Positions 40,153-48,745 of a DNA stretch of 64,000 nucleotides are shown here, piece after piece. The stretch is taken from positions 1 through 64,000 of the forward strand of contig NZ_JAAILA010000010.1 of NCBI RefSeq assembly GCF_010974825.1, in the 5' to 3' direction. The notes below the pieces were generated by a model. It was not told the DNA's origin. It worked only from the letters and a program-made list of their open reading frames with translations, and did no database searches. The stretch's first letter is position 1. The number at the start of each line of letters is the position of its first letter. The DNA comes from Aeromonas rivipollensis. Its GTDB lineage: Bacteria; Pseudomonadota; Gammaproteobacteria; Enterobacterales; Aeromonadaceae. A program made the position numbers and the translations under genes.

Positions 40153-41073
40153 ATGAACACAGGACTCGAACCCGCAATCGCCGCCATGGTGGCGGAATTT
40201 GTTGCCGCTGGCAGACCCAGGGCGAGCGAGATGAGCTGGCAGGCGCGGCGGGAGGGCTACCTTGCCTCTGCCGTACTGGGCGGTGAGCGGGAAGAGGTGG
40301 GCGCCATCGAAGAGTGGCAGGCCGATCACTACGCCATCCGCCGCTACCAACCCCTAGACATGCCAGATCCCGCTTATCCGGTGCTGATCTATTTCCACGG
40401 CGGCTGTTTCGTCAGCGGGGATTTCGAGACCCACGATCGCCAGATGCGGATGCTGTGCAACAGTGCCAAGGCCCTGGTGTTTGCCGTGCACACGCGCCTC
40501 GCCCCCGAGCATAGCTATCCTGCCGCCCATGACGATGCGCTGGCCGCGACCCTCGCCATCATGGCCGCGCTGCCGCAGTGGCGCGGCGATCCCGAACGGG
40601 TTGCACTCGCAGGCGACAGTGCCGGTGGCCACCTTGCCCTGGTCACCACCTTGCGGCTCAAGGAAGCTGGAGCGGCACTGCCCGCCGCCCAGATCCTCAT
40701 CTATCCCATGCTCGATGCCCTGGGAGAGAGCCAGAGCTATGGCGACCTTGGCGACGACTACCTCATCACCCGCGACATGCTGCTCAGCGGGTTTCAGGCC
40801 TATCTGGGCAGGCTGCCCGCCAGCCATCCCGAGGCGAGCCCGCTGCACCATCCTGAACTTGCTGGACTGCCGCCCACCCATATCCTCACGGCCGAGTACG
40901 ATCCCCTGCGTGACGAGGGAGAGGCCCTCTATGGCAAACTGCTGCAAGCCGGTGTTGCCGCCAGCTGTCAGCGGCAGCTCGGGGTGATCCACGGCTTCTT
41001 CCAGCTTGCGGGCATCAGCCCTGCGGCCCGTCATGCCATCGCGCAGGTCGCCATGCTGATCAAGGGGCTCTGA
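40153..41073 (+). CDS. Alpha/beta hydrolase, HSL-type esterase
   Basis: A 306-residue esterase/lipase of the hormone-sensitive lipase group. The oxyanion-hole motif HGGCFVSGD (about residue 80) and the nucleophile motif AGDSAGGHLAL (about 156-160, Ser in GDSAG) are present. The acid and His of the triad are likely in EYDPLRDE and GVIHGFFQL. There is no signal peptide, so it is cytoplasmic. The ribosome site is weak. It lies alone between yqfB and a DUF1622-type gene. The substrate is unknown. Confidence 0.9.
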   Translation: MNTGLEPAIAAMVAEFVAAGRPRASEMSWQARREGYLASAVLGGEREEVGAIEEWQADHYAIRRYQPLDMPDPAYPVLIYFHGGCFVSGDFETHDRQMRMLCNSAKALVFAVHTRLAPEHSYPAAHDDALAATLAIMAALPQWRGDPERVALAGDSAGGHLALVTTLRLKEAGAALPAAQILIYPMLDALGESQSYGDLGDDYLITRDMLLSGFQAYLGRLPASHPEASPLHHPELAGLPPTHILTAEYDPLRDEGEALYGKLLQAGVAASCQRQLGVIHGFFQLAGISPAARHAIAQVAMLIKGL

Positions 41074-41134
41074 GTTGGATCCAACCCCCATGCCGTGTTA
41101 AAAGTGTCTCTTTTGAATCAGGGAGGTGACCCTA

Positions 41135-41515
41135 GTGTTTGAGATAGCGAGCCTGAAAGAGGGCATGATGCACGGGGTCGAGCTGTTCCAGCTGCTGCTG
41201 GAGATCATCTCCATCGCCTGCGTGGTGATAGGGCTTGGCAAGACGCTCTGGCTGGCGGCGCGGGTGCGGGATCACGAGCCCGGTTTTCCGCGCATTCGCC
41301 TCTGCTTCGGCAGCTGGCTCATCCTGGCGCTGGAGTTCCAGCTCGCCGCCGATATCCTGGCCACCACGGTCGCGCCGAGCAAGGAGGAGCTGATCCGCCT
41401 CGCCATCATCGCGGTGATCCGCACCTTCCTGAACTACTTCCTCGGCAAGGAGCTGGACGCCCAGGCCGAACGCCAGCAGGCACCCGGCGCCGAACAGCCC
41501 GAGACGACCCGATAA
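41135..41515 (+). CDS. DUF1622-like membrane protein
   Basis: A 126-residue membrane protein with helices at about residues 13-36, 54-74 and 85-102. The pattern LLEIISIACVVIGL, RIRLCFGSWLILALEFQLAADIL and IRTFLNYFLGKEL is that of DUF1622 proteins of unknown function. GTG 41135 is chosen because GGGAGGT lies about 7 bases upstream; an upstream GTG overlaps that site. The hydrophilic tail is rich in Gln, Glu and Pro. Confidence 0.8.
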   Translation: MFEIASLKEGMMHGVELFQLLLEIISIACVVIGLGKTLWLAARVRDHEPGFPRIRLCFGSWLILALEFQLAADILATTVAPSKEELIRLAIIAVIRTFLNYFLGKELDAQAERQQAPGAEQPETTR

Positions 41516-41707
41516 GGGCCCATGCTGGCGACCATATGAGTACGCCGCCATCCCGACCGCCCCTGGTTCGGGATGGCGCCTTTGTGACCCTGCCCGCAGT
41601 TTTGGCTATCAGCCAACAATGGAACCCTTTTCAAGGCCCACCTCACCCTGTCGGCCCCGGCGCCCTCTGCGTAACATGGCAGGACCACTTTGCCACCGGC
41701 CACGCTG

Positions 41708-43399
41708 ATGCATCCTCACCCCACCCTCACTCTCGATCAGTGCGTTATCTACCAGATCTACCCCATGAGCTTTCAGGACAGCGACGGCGATGGCATGGGG
41801 GACATCAATGGCATCCGCCAGCGCCTGGACCACCTGGCGACCCTCGGAGTCGACCTGCTCTGGCTCACCCCCGTCTACCCTTCCCCCAGACGGGACAACG
41901 GCTACGACGTGGCGGACTACCGCGCCATAGATCCCTCCTTTGGCACCCTGGCCGAGATGGACCTGCTGATAGCAGAGGCGGCCGCCCACGGCATGGGCAT
42001 CATGATGGACATAGTCGCCAACCACACCTCCACCGAACATCAGTGGTTCAGGCAGGCGCTGGCCGGGGATCCCCGCTACCAGGCCTATTACGTCTTTCGG
42101 GACCAGGCCTTCGTCGATGCCCACCCGCTGGACTCCATCTTCGGCGGCAGCGCCTGGGAATACGTGCCGACGCTTGGCAGCTACTACCTGCACAACTTCG
42201 ATGCGAGCCAGGCCGATCTCGACTGGGACAACCCGGCGGTGCGCGCCGAGATGGCGGAGGTGATCAACTTCTGGCTGGCCAGAGGCATCAAGGGGTTTCG
42301 CTTCGATGTGATCGACATGGTGAGCAAGGAGTGGTCGCCCCTTGCCATGAGCAACGGCCCCCGTCTGCACGACTATATCCGCGAACTCAATGGCGCCAGC
42401 TTCGGCGGCAAGGGGATCATCACTGTCGGTGAGACCTGGGGGGCAGATCTGGCCCAGATGCGGCACTATTCGAACCCGGATGACAGCGAGTTCAGCATGG
42501 TGTTCAACTTCGAGCACCTGGGGCTGGGGCGCGATAAATGGACCTCCCGCTTTGACCCCCTCAGCTTCAAAGGCGCCATGGCCCGCCACCAGAGCGGACT
42601 GCACGGCCAAGGCTGGAACAGCCTGTTTCTGGGTAACCACGACCTGCCCCGCGCCGTCTCCCGCTTCGGCGACGACAGCCCCGAGTGGCGCGAGCTGAGT
42701 GCCAAGCAGTGGGCCCTGGTGCTGCACATGATGCAGGGCACTCCCTTCATCTATCAGGGGGAGGAGCTTGGCATGACCAACCGCCGCTGGCAGCCAGAGG
42801 AGCTGCGCGATGTGGAGGCCATCAACTACAGCGCCAGCCAGCCGGGACTGGACCCCGCCGAGCTCGCCCGCCGCCTCGATGCCATCGGCCGCGACAACGC
42901 CCGCACGCCCATGCAGTGGGACTCGGGCCCCGGGGCCGGTTTCAGCACGGCAGAGCCCTGGATCGCGCTCAATGACAACTATATGGAGATCAACGCCGCC
43001 GAGCAGCTGGCCCGCCCCGACTCCCTGTTTCACTGCTATCGCCAGCTGATTGCATTGCGCAAGACCCATCCCGTCATTCGCCATGGCGACTTCGAACTGC
43101 TGGATGAGAACGATCCCCTGCGCATCAGCTACCGCCGCCGCTGGCGGGATCCGGCCACCGGCCAGACGCAGACTCTGCTGCTGCTCGCCAATCTCACCGC
43201 AACCCCCCTGCCCATGCCCCATTTCGACAAGCTAACCAGCGACGCCAGCTTGCTGATGGGCAACTACCCCAGCCAGCCAGAGCCCTGCTTTGCCCCCTAC
43301 CAGACGGCGGTCTGGCTTCTTGTGGAGCCCGCCATGGCGCTCGCGCCAGACGAGCATAGAACCGACCGGAGCAGGCCAGTTCAGGGGCGAGCGGGTTGA
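41708..43399 (+). CDS. GH13 alpha-glucosidase (oligo-1,6-glucosidase type)
   Basis: A 563-residue family 13 glycoside hydrolase, probably cytoplasmic. Conserved regions: QCVIYQIYPMSFQDSDGDG, DNGYDVADYRAIDP, DIVANHTSTEHQWF, GFRFDVIDMVSKE (nucleophile Asp), IITVGETWG (acid Glu), FLGNHDLPR (third Asp), and GRDNARTPMQWDSGP. It resembles oligo-1,6-glucosidase, dextran glucosidase and TreC; which alpha-glucoside it cuts is not decided. The start is uncertain: ATG 41708 has no clear ribosome site, whereas TTG 41690 follows AGGA. Its stop codon overlaps the -35 hexamer of the next promoter. Confidence 0.9.
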   Translation: MHPHPTLTLDQCVIYQIYPMSFQDSDGDGMGDINGIRQRLDHLATLGVDLLWLTPVYPSPRRDNGYDVADYRAIDPSFGTLAEMDLLIAEAAAHGMGIMMDIVANHTSTEHQWFRQALAGDPRYQAYYVFRDQAFVDAHPLDSIFGGSAWEYVPTLGSYYLHNFDASQADLDWDNPAVRAEMAEVINFWLARGIKGFRFDVIDMVSKEWSPLAMSNGPRLHDYIRELNGASFGGKGIITVGETWGADLAQMRHYSNPDDSEFSMVFNFEHLGLGRDKWTSRFDPLSFKGAMARHQSGLHGQGWNSLFLGNHDLPRAVSRFGDDSPEWRELSAKQWALVLHMMQGTPFIYQGEELGMTNRRWQPEELRDVEAINYSASQPGLDPAELARRLDAIGRDNARTPMQWDSGPGAGFSTAEPWIALNDNYMEINAAEQLARPDSLFHCYRQLIALRKTHPVIRHGDFELLDENDPLRISYRRRWRDPATGQTQTLLLLANLTATPLPMPHFDKLTSDASLLMGNYPSQPEPCFAPYQTAVWLLVEPAMALAPDEHRTDRSRPVQGRAG

Positions 43400-43424
43400 C
43401 TGTCCCCCGGAATCTGCGTATTTT
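43396..43424 (+). promoter_or_regulatory. Promoter of the ABC-F leader
   Basis: -35 TTGACT (43396-43401) and -10 TATTTT (43419-43424) with 17-bp spacing. The -35 overlaps the stop codon of the glucosidase gene. The predicted transcription start is about 43431, only a few bases before the leader ORF ATG. Confidence 0.75.
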
Positions 43425-43437
43425 GCGTCCAGATTTC

Positions 43438-43509
43438 ATGTTGGACTGCTCTGCAATGTTGTACATCCTGTTCAAATGCTCTGTCAGGAGGCTGTGCTCC
43501 GTGCACTAA
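43438..43509 (+). CDS. Possible leader peptide (uORF)
   Basis: A 23-codon frame beginning ATG 43438 and ending TAA 43507-43509, rich in Cys, Leu and Arg (starts MLDCSAMLYILFK, ends RRLCSVH). With the predicted start site the mRNA would be almost leaderless here, and no Shine-Dalgarno precedes the ATG. An AGGAGG at 43486-43491 lies inside it. Its end is 3 bases from the first strand of the alternative hairpins. Translation is inferred only from position. Confidence 0.35.
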   Translation: MLDCSAMLYILFKCSVRRLCSVH

Positions 43510-43613
43510 CACGATGAAGTGTTGCCCGGAGCCACATCTCTTCTGAATCTTCATCAGATAGCGCTTGCGCCCTCCATAGAGGGAGGCGACCCCGCATCTG
43601 ATGAGAACAGGAA

Positions 43614-43650
43614 AAAAGGCCGGCGAGATGCTTCATCGCCGGCCTTTTGT
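43614..43650 (+). terminator. Leader terminator 1
   Basis: A 12-bp stem AAAAGGCCGGCG / CGCCGGCCTTTT with an 11-base loop containing GATGCTTCAT, then GTTT. It lies between the leader promoter and the ABC-F gene. Confidence 0.88.
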
Positions 43651-43685
43651 TTCTGATCTTCAGGACAAAGTTTCAATATTGCTTG

Positions 43686-43724
43686 AAACGGGGGCCGGTA
43701 CGCCAAGTACCGCCCCCGTTTTTT
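43686..43724 (+). terminator. Leader terminator 2, directly before the ABC-F ribosome site
   Basis: A long stem AAACGGGGG-C-CGGTAC / GTACCG-CCCCCGTTT with one bulged C and a 5-base loop, followed by further uridines to 43724. The Shine-Dalgarno AAGGA begins at 43725 and the ABC-F ATG at 43739, so the terminator is within the gene's own 5' untranslated region. Confidence 0.9.
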
Positions 43725-43738
43725 AAGGATATAAAACC

Positions 43739-45298
43739 ATGAGTCTGCTCAGCATTCACCATCTGACCTGTCACCTCGGTGACAAGACACTGTATCAGGA
43801 CGCCAGCTTCACCCTGCTTCCCCGCGAACATATCTGCATCACGGGCAGGAACGGCGTCGGCAAAAGTACCCTGCTCAAGCTGCTCCAGGGGGAGCGCCAG
43901 CCTGACGCCGGGGATATCCTCTGGCAGCCCGGTCTTGACCGGGGTTACCTCGACCAGCATGCCGAGCTGGACGGGCAACTGACGATACGGGCATATCTGC
44001 AAACGGCCTTTGCCTCCCTCTATCGGGCCGAGGCGGAGATGATGGCCATCTATGCCAGCCCGGCGCGCTGTGCCCAGCCCCATCAGCTGGCACTGGCCGC
44101 CAGCCTCCAGACCACCTTGGAGAGCCAGTCGTTCTACCAGATAGAGAGCCGGAGCGACGAGGTGGCCGCCGGCCTTGGCCTCACCCAGCTTGGCATGCAG
44201 ACCCGGCTGGCCAATCTGAGCGGCGGCCAGCGCCACAAGGTGATGCTGGCTGGCTTGCTGCTGCGCTCGCCGGATCTGCTGCTGCTCGATGAGCCGACCA
44301 ACTACCTGGACAGCGCCCACGTGGCCTGGCTGGCAGCCTACCTGGACGGCTTCGCGGGCGCCTTCCTGGTGGTCTCCCACGACAGGGGTTTCGTGAACCG
44401 CATCGCCACCGGCATCTGTGATATCGATCGCCTGCAGCTTCGCAAATACCAGGGCAACCTCGACAAGGCCATGGCCCAGAAGGCCGCGAATGATGCCGCT
44501 CACGCCCGGCAATACCAGGCGCAGCAGAGGCAGATCGACAAGCTGGAGCTGTTCATTGCCAAGAACGGCGCCGGGGTCAACGCCAGCATAGCCAACGGCC
44601 GCAAAAAGCAACTGGCGCGCATCGAGCGCCTGGCCAACCCGGAGCGGGACAAGGGGGTCTCCCTCGCGTTTCGCAGCGCCGGGGGCGGCGGCCAGCAGGT
44701 GCTCGCCGCCTCTGAACTGGTCATCGGCCATGATAGCGCGCTGCTGGCGCCCCTGACCCTGACCCTGAGCCGGGGGGAGAAGGTGGTGATCGCCGGTTTC
44801 AACGGCGTCGGCAAGTCCACCCTGCTCAAGACACTGGCGGGAGAGCTGGCCCCCCTGCGCGGTCGGCTCAGCCTATCCCCCGGGGTCAAGGCGGGCTACT
44901 TCGAACAGGCGCTGCACTGGCCCCATCCGGATGCCAGCCCACTGGCCCTGGTGAAAGCCGCCTGCCCCGCCCTCGATGACAAGGGCGCCAGGCTGCATCT
45001 GGCCCGGGTCGGCATCAGGGGCAAGCTGGCACTGCAACCGATCGCCGCCCTGAGTGGCGGGGAGCAGACCAGGGTGAAGCTGTGCCGACTGGCCCTGCAA
45101 CCCAGCAACCTGCTGATCCTGGACGAACCGACCACCCACCTGGATGCCGCCGTCAAGGCGGCCCTGCAACAGGCCTTGCAGGACTATGCCGGGACTGTGG
45201 TGGTGGTCTGCCACGAGCAGGCCTTCGTGGCCGACTGGCCGGATCGGGTGCTGGACATTCACTCCCTCGCGGCCACAGGCTCGGTATCACATGCGTAA
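43739..45298 (+). CDS. ABC-F family ATPase (possible ribosome-protection factor)
   Basis: A 519-residue protein of two ABC domains with no membrane segments. Domain 1: Walker A GRNGVGKSTL, signature LSGGQRHK, Walker B LLLLDEPTNYLD. Domain 2: Walker A GFNGVGKSTL, signature LSGGEQTR, Walker B LLILDEPTTHLD. The EPT and LD patterns and the Lys/Gln-rich inter-domain linker (about residues 230-300) mark ABC-F translation factors or antibiotic-resistance proteins rather than transporters. It is co-transcribed with an MFS gene 10 bp downstream. The leader with attenuator features favours a drug-responsive role, but the antibiotic is unknown. Confidence 0.88.
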   Translation: MSLLSIHHLTCHLGDKTLYQDASFTLLPREHICITGRNGVGKSTLLKLLQGERQPDAGDILWQPGLDRGYLDQHAELDGQLTIRAYLQTAFASLYRAEAEMMAIYASPARCAQPHQLALAASLQTTLESQSFYQIESRSDEVAAGLGLTQLGMQTRLANLSGGQRHKVMLAGLLLRSPDLLLLDEPTNYLDSAHVAWLAAYLDGFAGAFLVVSHDRGFVNRIATGICDIDRLQLRKYQGNLDKAMAQKAANDAAHARQYQAQQRQIDKLELFIAKNGAGVNASIANGRKKQLARIERLANPERDKGVSLAFRSAGGGGQQVLAASELVIGHDSALLAPLTLTLSRGEKVVIAGFNGVGKSTLLKTLAGELAPLRGRLSLSPGVKAGYFEQALHWPHPDASPLALVKAACPALDDKGARLHLARVGIRGKLALQPIAALSGGEQTRVKLCRLALQPSNLLILDEPTTHLDAAVKAALQQALQDYAGTVVVVCHEQAFVADWPDRVLDIHSLAATGSVSHA

Positions 45299-45308
45299 GG
45301 TGAACATC

Positions 45309-46448
45309 ATGCTATTGAAAGTATTGCTCTTTTTTATTGCGTTTCTGGTGGGTGCCGATGAGCTGATGCTGGGCCCCCTGCTGACCCCCATAGGCCGGGA
45401 GCTAGGGGTCCAGCCCGAGCGGGTCACGCTGTTTATCACCGCCTACAGCCTGGCGCTGGCGCTGATCGCCCCCCTGCTCGGCAGCCTCTCGGATCGCCTC
45501 GGCAGGGTGAGGATCATGCTGCCCGCCGCCCTGCTGTTCGGTGCCGCCTCCATAGCCACCGGCCTGGTCAATAGCTTCGAGTGGGGGTTGGCAAGCCGGG
45601 TGCTCACCGGTCTCGCCAGTGCCGGCATGCTGCCCATCGCCTTTGCCCTGGCGGCAGACGGCACGGGCAAAGATGCCATGAAGCGCATTGCCTGGGTGCA
45701 GTCCGGCCTGACGCTGGGCATGATAGCGAGCCCGGCGCTGGGGGCGCTGCTCGCTCAGTGGCACTCCTGGCGCGCAGCCTTTATCCTGCTCGGCCTCTGT
45801 GCCTGGGGGGTGGCGGCGGCCCTGGCCCTGCTGCCCGCCGGCAGGCCTTCGGCAGACATATCTGCGGCGCAGCAGGAGGAGAAGGGTGTCCGCCTGCTGG
45901 CCATCCCGGGTGCGGTCGGCGCCCTGCTGGCCATGTGCCTGGGCCTGGGGGGCGGCATTGGCCTCTTCAACCTGGTCGGCCAGCACCTGCGCGACACCCA
46001 GGGCCTGTCGATGGGGTCTGTGGGGCTCCTCTATGGGGCCCTCGGCATCATCAGCGTCATCGGCAACCTGCTGATGCCCCGCTTGTCTGGCCGGGTCGAG
46101 AGCGGGCGCGTCCTGATGCGCCTGGCCCTGGTGGTCTGCGTGCCGGCCAGCGTCGGCTTCTATCTCTCTCCCGCCTCACTGCCTGCCCTGCTGCTGCCGC
46201 TCGGGCTGTGGGCGCTGGCGGGCGGCATAGGATCCCCCGCCCTGCAGGGCCACATTGCCGGGCTCTCGTCGGCCCACAGGGGCATGTTGATGTCGCTGGC
46301 GATGACCATGATGCACCTCGGGGTGGCGCTCTGGTCCGCCGTCGCCGGGTTTGCCTACAGTGCGGGGCCTGTGGCCCTGGCGCTGCTAGCCATGGCGCTC
46401 TTTGGCGGGGCTATCGCCGCCCTGCGCCCCGTCAGCCTCCGGATCTGA
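45309..46448 (+). CDS. MFS transporter (DHA1-type) paired with ABC-F
   Basis: A 379-residue 12-helix major facilitator. Features: GADELMLGPLLTPIGRELGV at the first helix, the loop motif GSLSDRLGRVRIMLPAA, and SRVLTGLASAGMLP. It probably exports a drug or small molecule. ATG 45309 is chosen because AAGGTG lies 8 bases upstream; ATG 45291 overlaps the ABC-F end. The pairing of an MFS pump with an ABC-F protein is the same combination as streptococcal mef/msr, though in reverse order. A terminator follows. Confidence 0.87.
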   Translation: MLLKVLLFFIAFLVGADELMLGPLLTPIGRELGVQPERVTLFITAYSLALALIAPLLGSLSDRLGRVRIMLPAALLFGAASIATGLVNSFEWGLASRVLTGLASAGMLPIAFALAADGTGKDAMKRIAWVQSGLTLGMIASPALGALLAQWHSWRAAFILLGLCAWGVAAALALLPAGRPSADISAAQQEEKGVRLLAIPGAVGALLAMCLGLGGGIGLFNLVGQHLRDTQGLSMGSVGLLYGALGIISVIGNLLMPRLSGRVESGRVLMRLALVVCVPASVGFYLSPASLPALLLPLGLWALAGGIGSPALQGHIAGLSSAHRGMLMSLAMTMMHLGVALWSAVAGFAYSAGPVALALLAMALFGGAIAALRPVSLRI

Positions 46449-46476
46449 TGGGCAGCTCCCCACGCTCACACGCAAC

Positions 46477-46502
46477 AAGGGCTCCCTCGGGAGCCCTTTT
46501 TT
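46477..46502 (+). terminator. Intrinsic terminator of the ABC-F/MFS operon
   Basis: A perfect 10-bp stem AAGGGCTCCC / GGGAGCCCTT with a 2-base loop (likely opening to 4), then four more uridines. Confidence 0.9.
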
Positions 46503-46518
46503 GTGTCAAGGAAGCGCA

Positions 46519-47883
46519 TCAGGCCGGGATGCTGGCCAGCTCGTGGCGCTTCAATGCCAGCAGCGTGATGAGGAAGGCGGCGCTGGCGATCATTGCCATG
46601 CCCACATAGGTGGCGCTGAAACCCGGGGCCAGCTCGGCAGGACTCAGGCTCGCCAGGTTGTGGCTGGTCCCGGCCGGCAGGGCCCCGTGGAACAGCACGG
46701 CGCAGATGGCCACCCCGACCGCGCCCCCCAGCTCGCGACCGAAGTTGAATAACGACATGCCGATGCCGCGATCTTCTCGCGGCAGGGCGTTTTGCACCAC
46801 CACAGAGAGAGCCGGCAGCACCAGCCCGAGCCCCAGACCGGCGAAGCCCAACCCCAGATTGGCAAAGAGATCGAAGTGAATTTGCCACAGAGCCAGCGCC
46901 GCCAGGGCGAAGCCCGCCACCACGAAGCGCTTGTAGTGACCGGTGCGACCTATGAGCTTGCCGCCGACGAAGGCCCCCGCCGTGATGCAGACCATGAAGA
47001 TCACCATGTAGAGGCCGCTCTCGCTGGCCCCCATCCCCTTCTGCCACTGCATCTGCAGCGGCAGGTAGACCAGCACGGCGAACATCAGCAGTTGCGAGGC
47101 CAGCGCCAGCAGCACACTCACCAGATAACCGGGCAAGCGGGCCAGATGGGCGGGCAGTATGGGATCCTGGGCCCGCCGCTCCACCAGGATCAGCAGCAGC
47201 AGGGCAATCACCAGTCCTGCCGCCAGCCAGATGGCAGGCAGGGCTGTCTCGGGCGAGAGCAGCAGCAAGCTGAGCGTGGTGACGGTAATCAGCAGCCCCG
47301 CCCCCTTCCAGTCGAAGCGACTGTGGCGGCGCACATTGAGGTGGCCCAGGTTGCGGTTCACCAGCCAGAGCGCGAGCGCCCCGAGGGGCAGGTTGATCCA
47401 GAAGATCCAGCGCCAGCTGAGCTGCTCGGTGAAGTAGCCCCCTAGCAGGGGCCCGGCGATGCTGGAGACCGCATAGACCGCCGAGATATACCCCTGATAC
47501 TTGCCCACCTCCCGCGGGGGAATGCAGTCGGCGATGACGGTGAAGGCCAGCGCGATCAGCCCCCCGCCCCCCAGCCCTTGCAGCACGCGGGCCGCCAGCA
47601 GGGTGGGCAGATCCTGGGCCAGGGCGCAGGCCACGGATCCCGCCAGAAACAGGCCTATGCCGATGTTGAGCATCCGCACCCGGCCGAACAGATCGCTCAG
47701 CTTGCCGTAGATGGGCAGGGCCGCGGTGGCCGCCAGCAGGTAGGCGGTGACCACCCAGGTGAGGGCGGCGCCGGCGTTCAGCTCGGCGCCTATGATGGGC
47801 AAGGGGGTGGTGACTATGCTCTTTTCCAACGAGCCCAGGGCGATCACCAGGGCCACGCTTGAGAAGACGGTTTTTGGGGACAT
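46519..47883 (-). CDS. DHA2-type MFS drug exporter
   Basis: A 454-residue major facilitator with about 13-14 helices, like EmrB/QacA-type proton-drug antiporters. Features: TTPLPIIGAELNAGAALTWV, the loop motif GKLSDLFGRVRMLNIG, GRVLQGLGGGGLIALAF-like motif C precursor (reads ARVLQGLGGGGLIA), and GPLLGGYFTEQLSWRWIFW. The start ATG has no strong ribosome site. It converges on the ABC-F/MFS operon. No membrane-fusion partner lies next to it. Confidence 0.88.
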   Translation of the reverse strand: MSPKTVFSSVALVIALGSLEKSIVTTPLPIIGAELNAGAALTWVVTAYLLAATAALPIYGKLSDLFGRVRMLNIGIGLFLAGSVACALAQDLPTLLAARVLQGLGGGGLIALAFTVIADCIPPREVGKYQGYISAVYAVSSIAGPLLGGYFTEQLSWRWIFWINLPLGALALWLVNRNLGHLNVRRHSRFDWKGAGLLITVTTLSLLLLSPETALPAIWLAAGLVIALLLLILVERRAQDPILPAHLARLPGYLVSVLLALASQLLMFAVLVYLPLQMQWQKGMGASESGLYMVIFMVCITAGAFVGGKLIGRTGHYKRFVVAGFALAALALWQIHFDLFANLGLGFAGLGLGLVLPALSVVVQNALPREDRGIGMSLFNFGRELGGAVGVAICAVLFHGALPAGTSHNLASLSPAELAPGFSATYVGMAMIASAAFLITLLALKRHELASIPA

Positions 47884-48054
47884 AAAGAGGCTCGCTACTG
47901 TGAGATGCCGGCACCCGAGGCGCAGAGCACATTATTGTCTCATAAATCAGCAGCCCATGGTCAAACCCGCTGCCTTCCCCTACCATGACGGCGGTCGCGG
48001 CATAGGGGGAGCGGATCTGGTAGTGTGCTCTTTTAGCCGAGGAGGAAGCACCCC

Positions 48055-48651
48055 ATGTCCGAGCAGTTCCGGTTTGAGCAATACGATGCCCTGATCTTCG
48101 ATATGGACGGCACCCTGGTGGACTCCATGCCCCTGCACCTGGATGCCTGGGAGGCAACCAGCGCCGAATTCGGCCTGCCGTTCGATCGGGTTCAGCTCAA
48201 TGAATACGGCGGCATTCCCACCCGCAAGATAGTCGCCATGCTGGCCGAGCAGCACGGGCTGGAGATCGATGTGGAGGCCTTCGCCCGCCGCAAGATAGCC
48301 CTCTATCTGGAGCATATCGACAAGGTCAGCGTCTTCCCCGCCATGTGGGAGCTGGTCAAGCGCTGCCACGGCAAGGTGCCCATGGGCATAGGCACAGGCT
48401 CAACCCGGGATCATGCGACGCACATACTGAGAAATACCGGCCTGGATGCCTTCATCCCAGTGCTGGTGAGTGCCGACGACGTGACCAACCACAAGCCCCA
48501 TCCCGACACCTTCCTGAAAGTGGCCGAGCTGCTCGGCGCCAACCCGGCCAACTGCCTGGTGTTCGAAGACACCCCCATCGGCATAGAGGCAGGCAAAGCC
48601 GGCGGCATGGCGACTGTGCTCGCCACCGAGGGCGAACTGCAGCGGGTGTGA
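48055..48651 (+). CDS. yqaB: HAD-family phosphatase YqaB-like
   Basis: A 198-residue haloacid dehalogenase-type sugar phosphatase. Motif I is LIFDMDGTLVDSMPLH, motif II GIGTGSTRD, motif III K in NHKPHPDTFLK, and motif IV VFEDTPIGIEAG. E. coli YqaB acts on fructose-1-phosphate and 6-phosphogluconate; the beta-phosphoglucomutase group is similar. GAGGAGG precedes the ATG by 8 bases. A bidirectional terminator separates it from the DUF1338 gene. Confidence 0.88.
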   Translation: MSEQFRFEQYDALIFDMDGTLVDSMPLHLDAWEATSAEFGLPFDRVQLNEYGGIPTRKIVAMLAEQHGLEIDVEAFARRKIALYLEHIDKVSVFPAMWELVKRCHGKVPMGIGTGSTRDHATHILRNTGLDAFIPVLVSADDVTNHKPHPDTFLKVAELLGANPANCLVFEDTPIGIEAGKAGGMATVLATEGELQRV

Positions 48652-48706
48652 CGCCAAACCAAGGCACCGGGCCCACGACGCGCTTCACCCTGCTCCCTTA
48701 AAAAAC

Positions 48707-48731
48707 AAAACGCCCCATCTGGGGCGTTTTT
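48707..48731. terminator. Bidirectional intrinsic terminator
   Basis: A 10-bp stem AAAACGCCCC / GGGGCGTTTT with a 4-base loop and U-runs on both strands, between yqaB and the end of the ast cluster. Confidence 0.92.
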
Positions 48732-48745
48732 AGTGGGCGGGGCAA

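Larger units (their letters stand above)
43513..43724 (+). promoter_or_regulatory. Attenuator-like leader before the ABC-F gene
   Basis: Mutually exclusive pairings are visible: GATGAAG (43513-43519) with CTTCATC (43549-43555), against CATCAGAT (43552-43559) with ATCTGATG (43596-43603), which share bases. A second CTTCATC sits in the loop side of terminator 1 (43631-43637), so GATGAAG could also pair there and break that terminator. Terminators 1 and 2 follow. The layout resembles ribosome-mediated attenuation of antibiotic-resistance ABC-F genes. Confidence 0.55.

Noticed and set aside
46466..48157. A 563-codon frame overlapping the DHA2 MFS gene in another frame on the same strand
   Set aside because: The Gly/Arg/Pro/Ala-rich product shows no helices or motifs; the 454-residue frame is a clear transporter.
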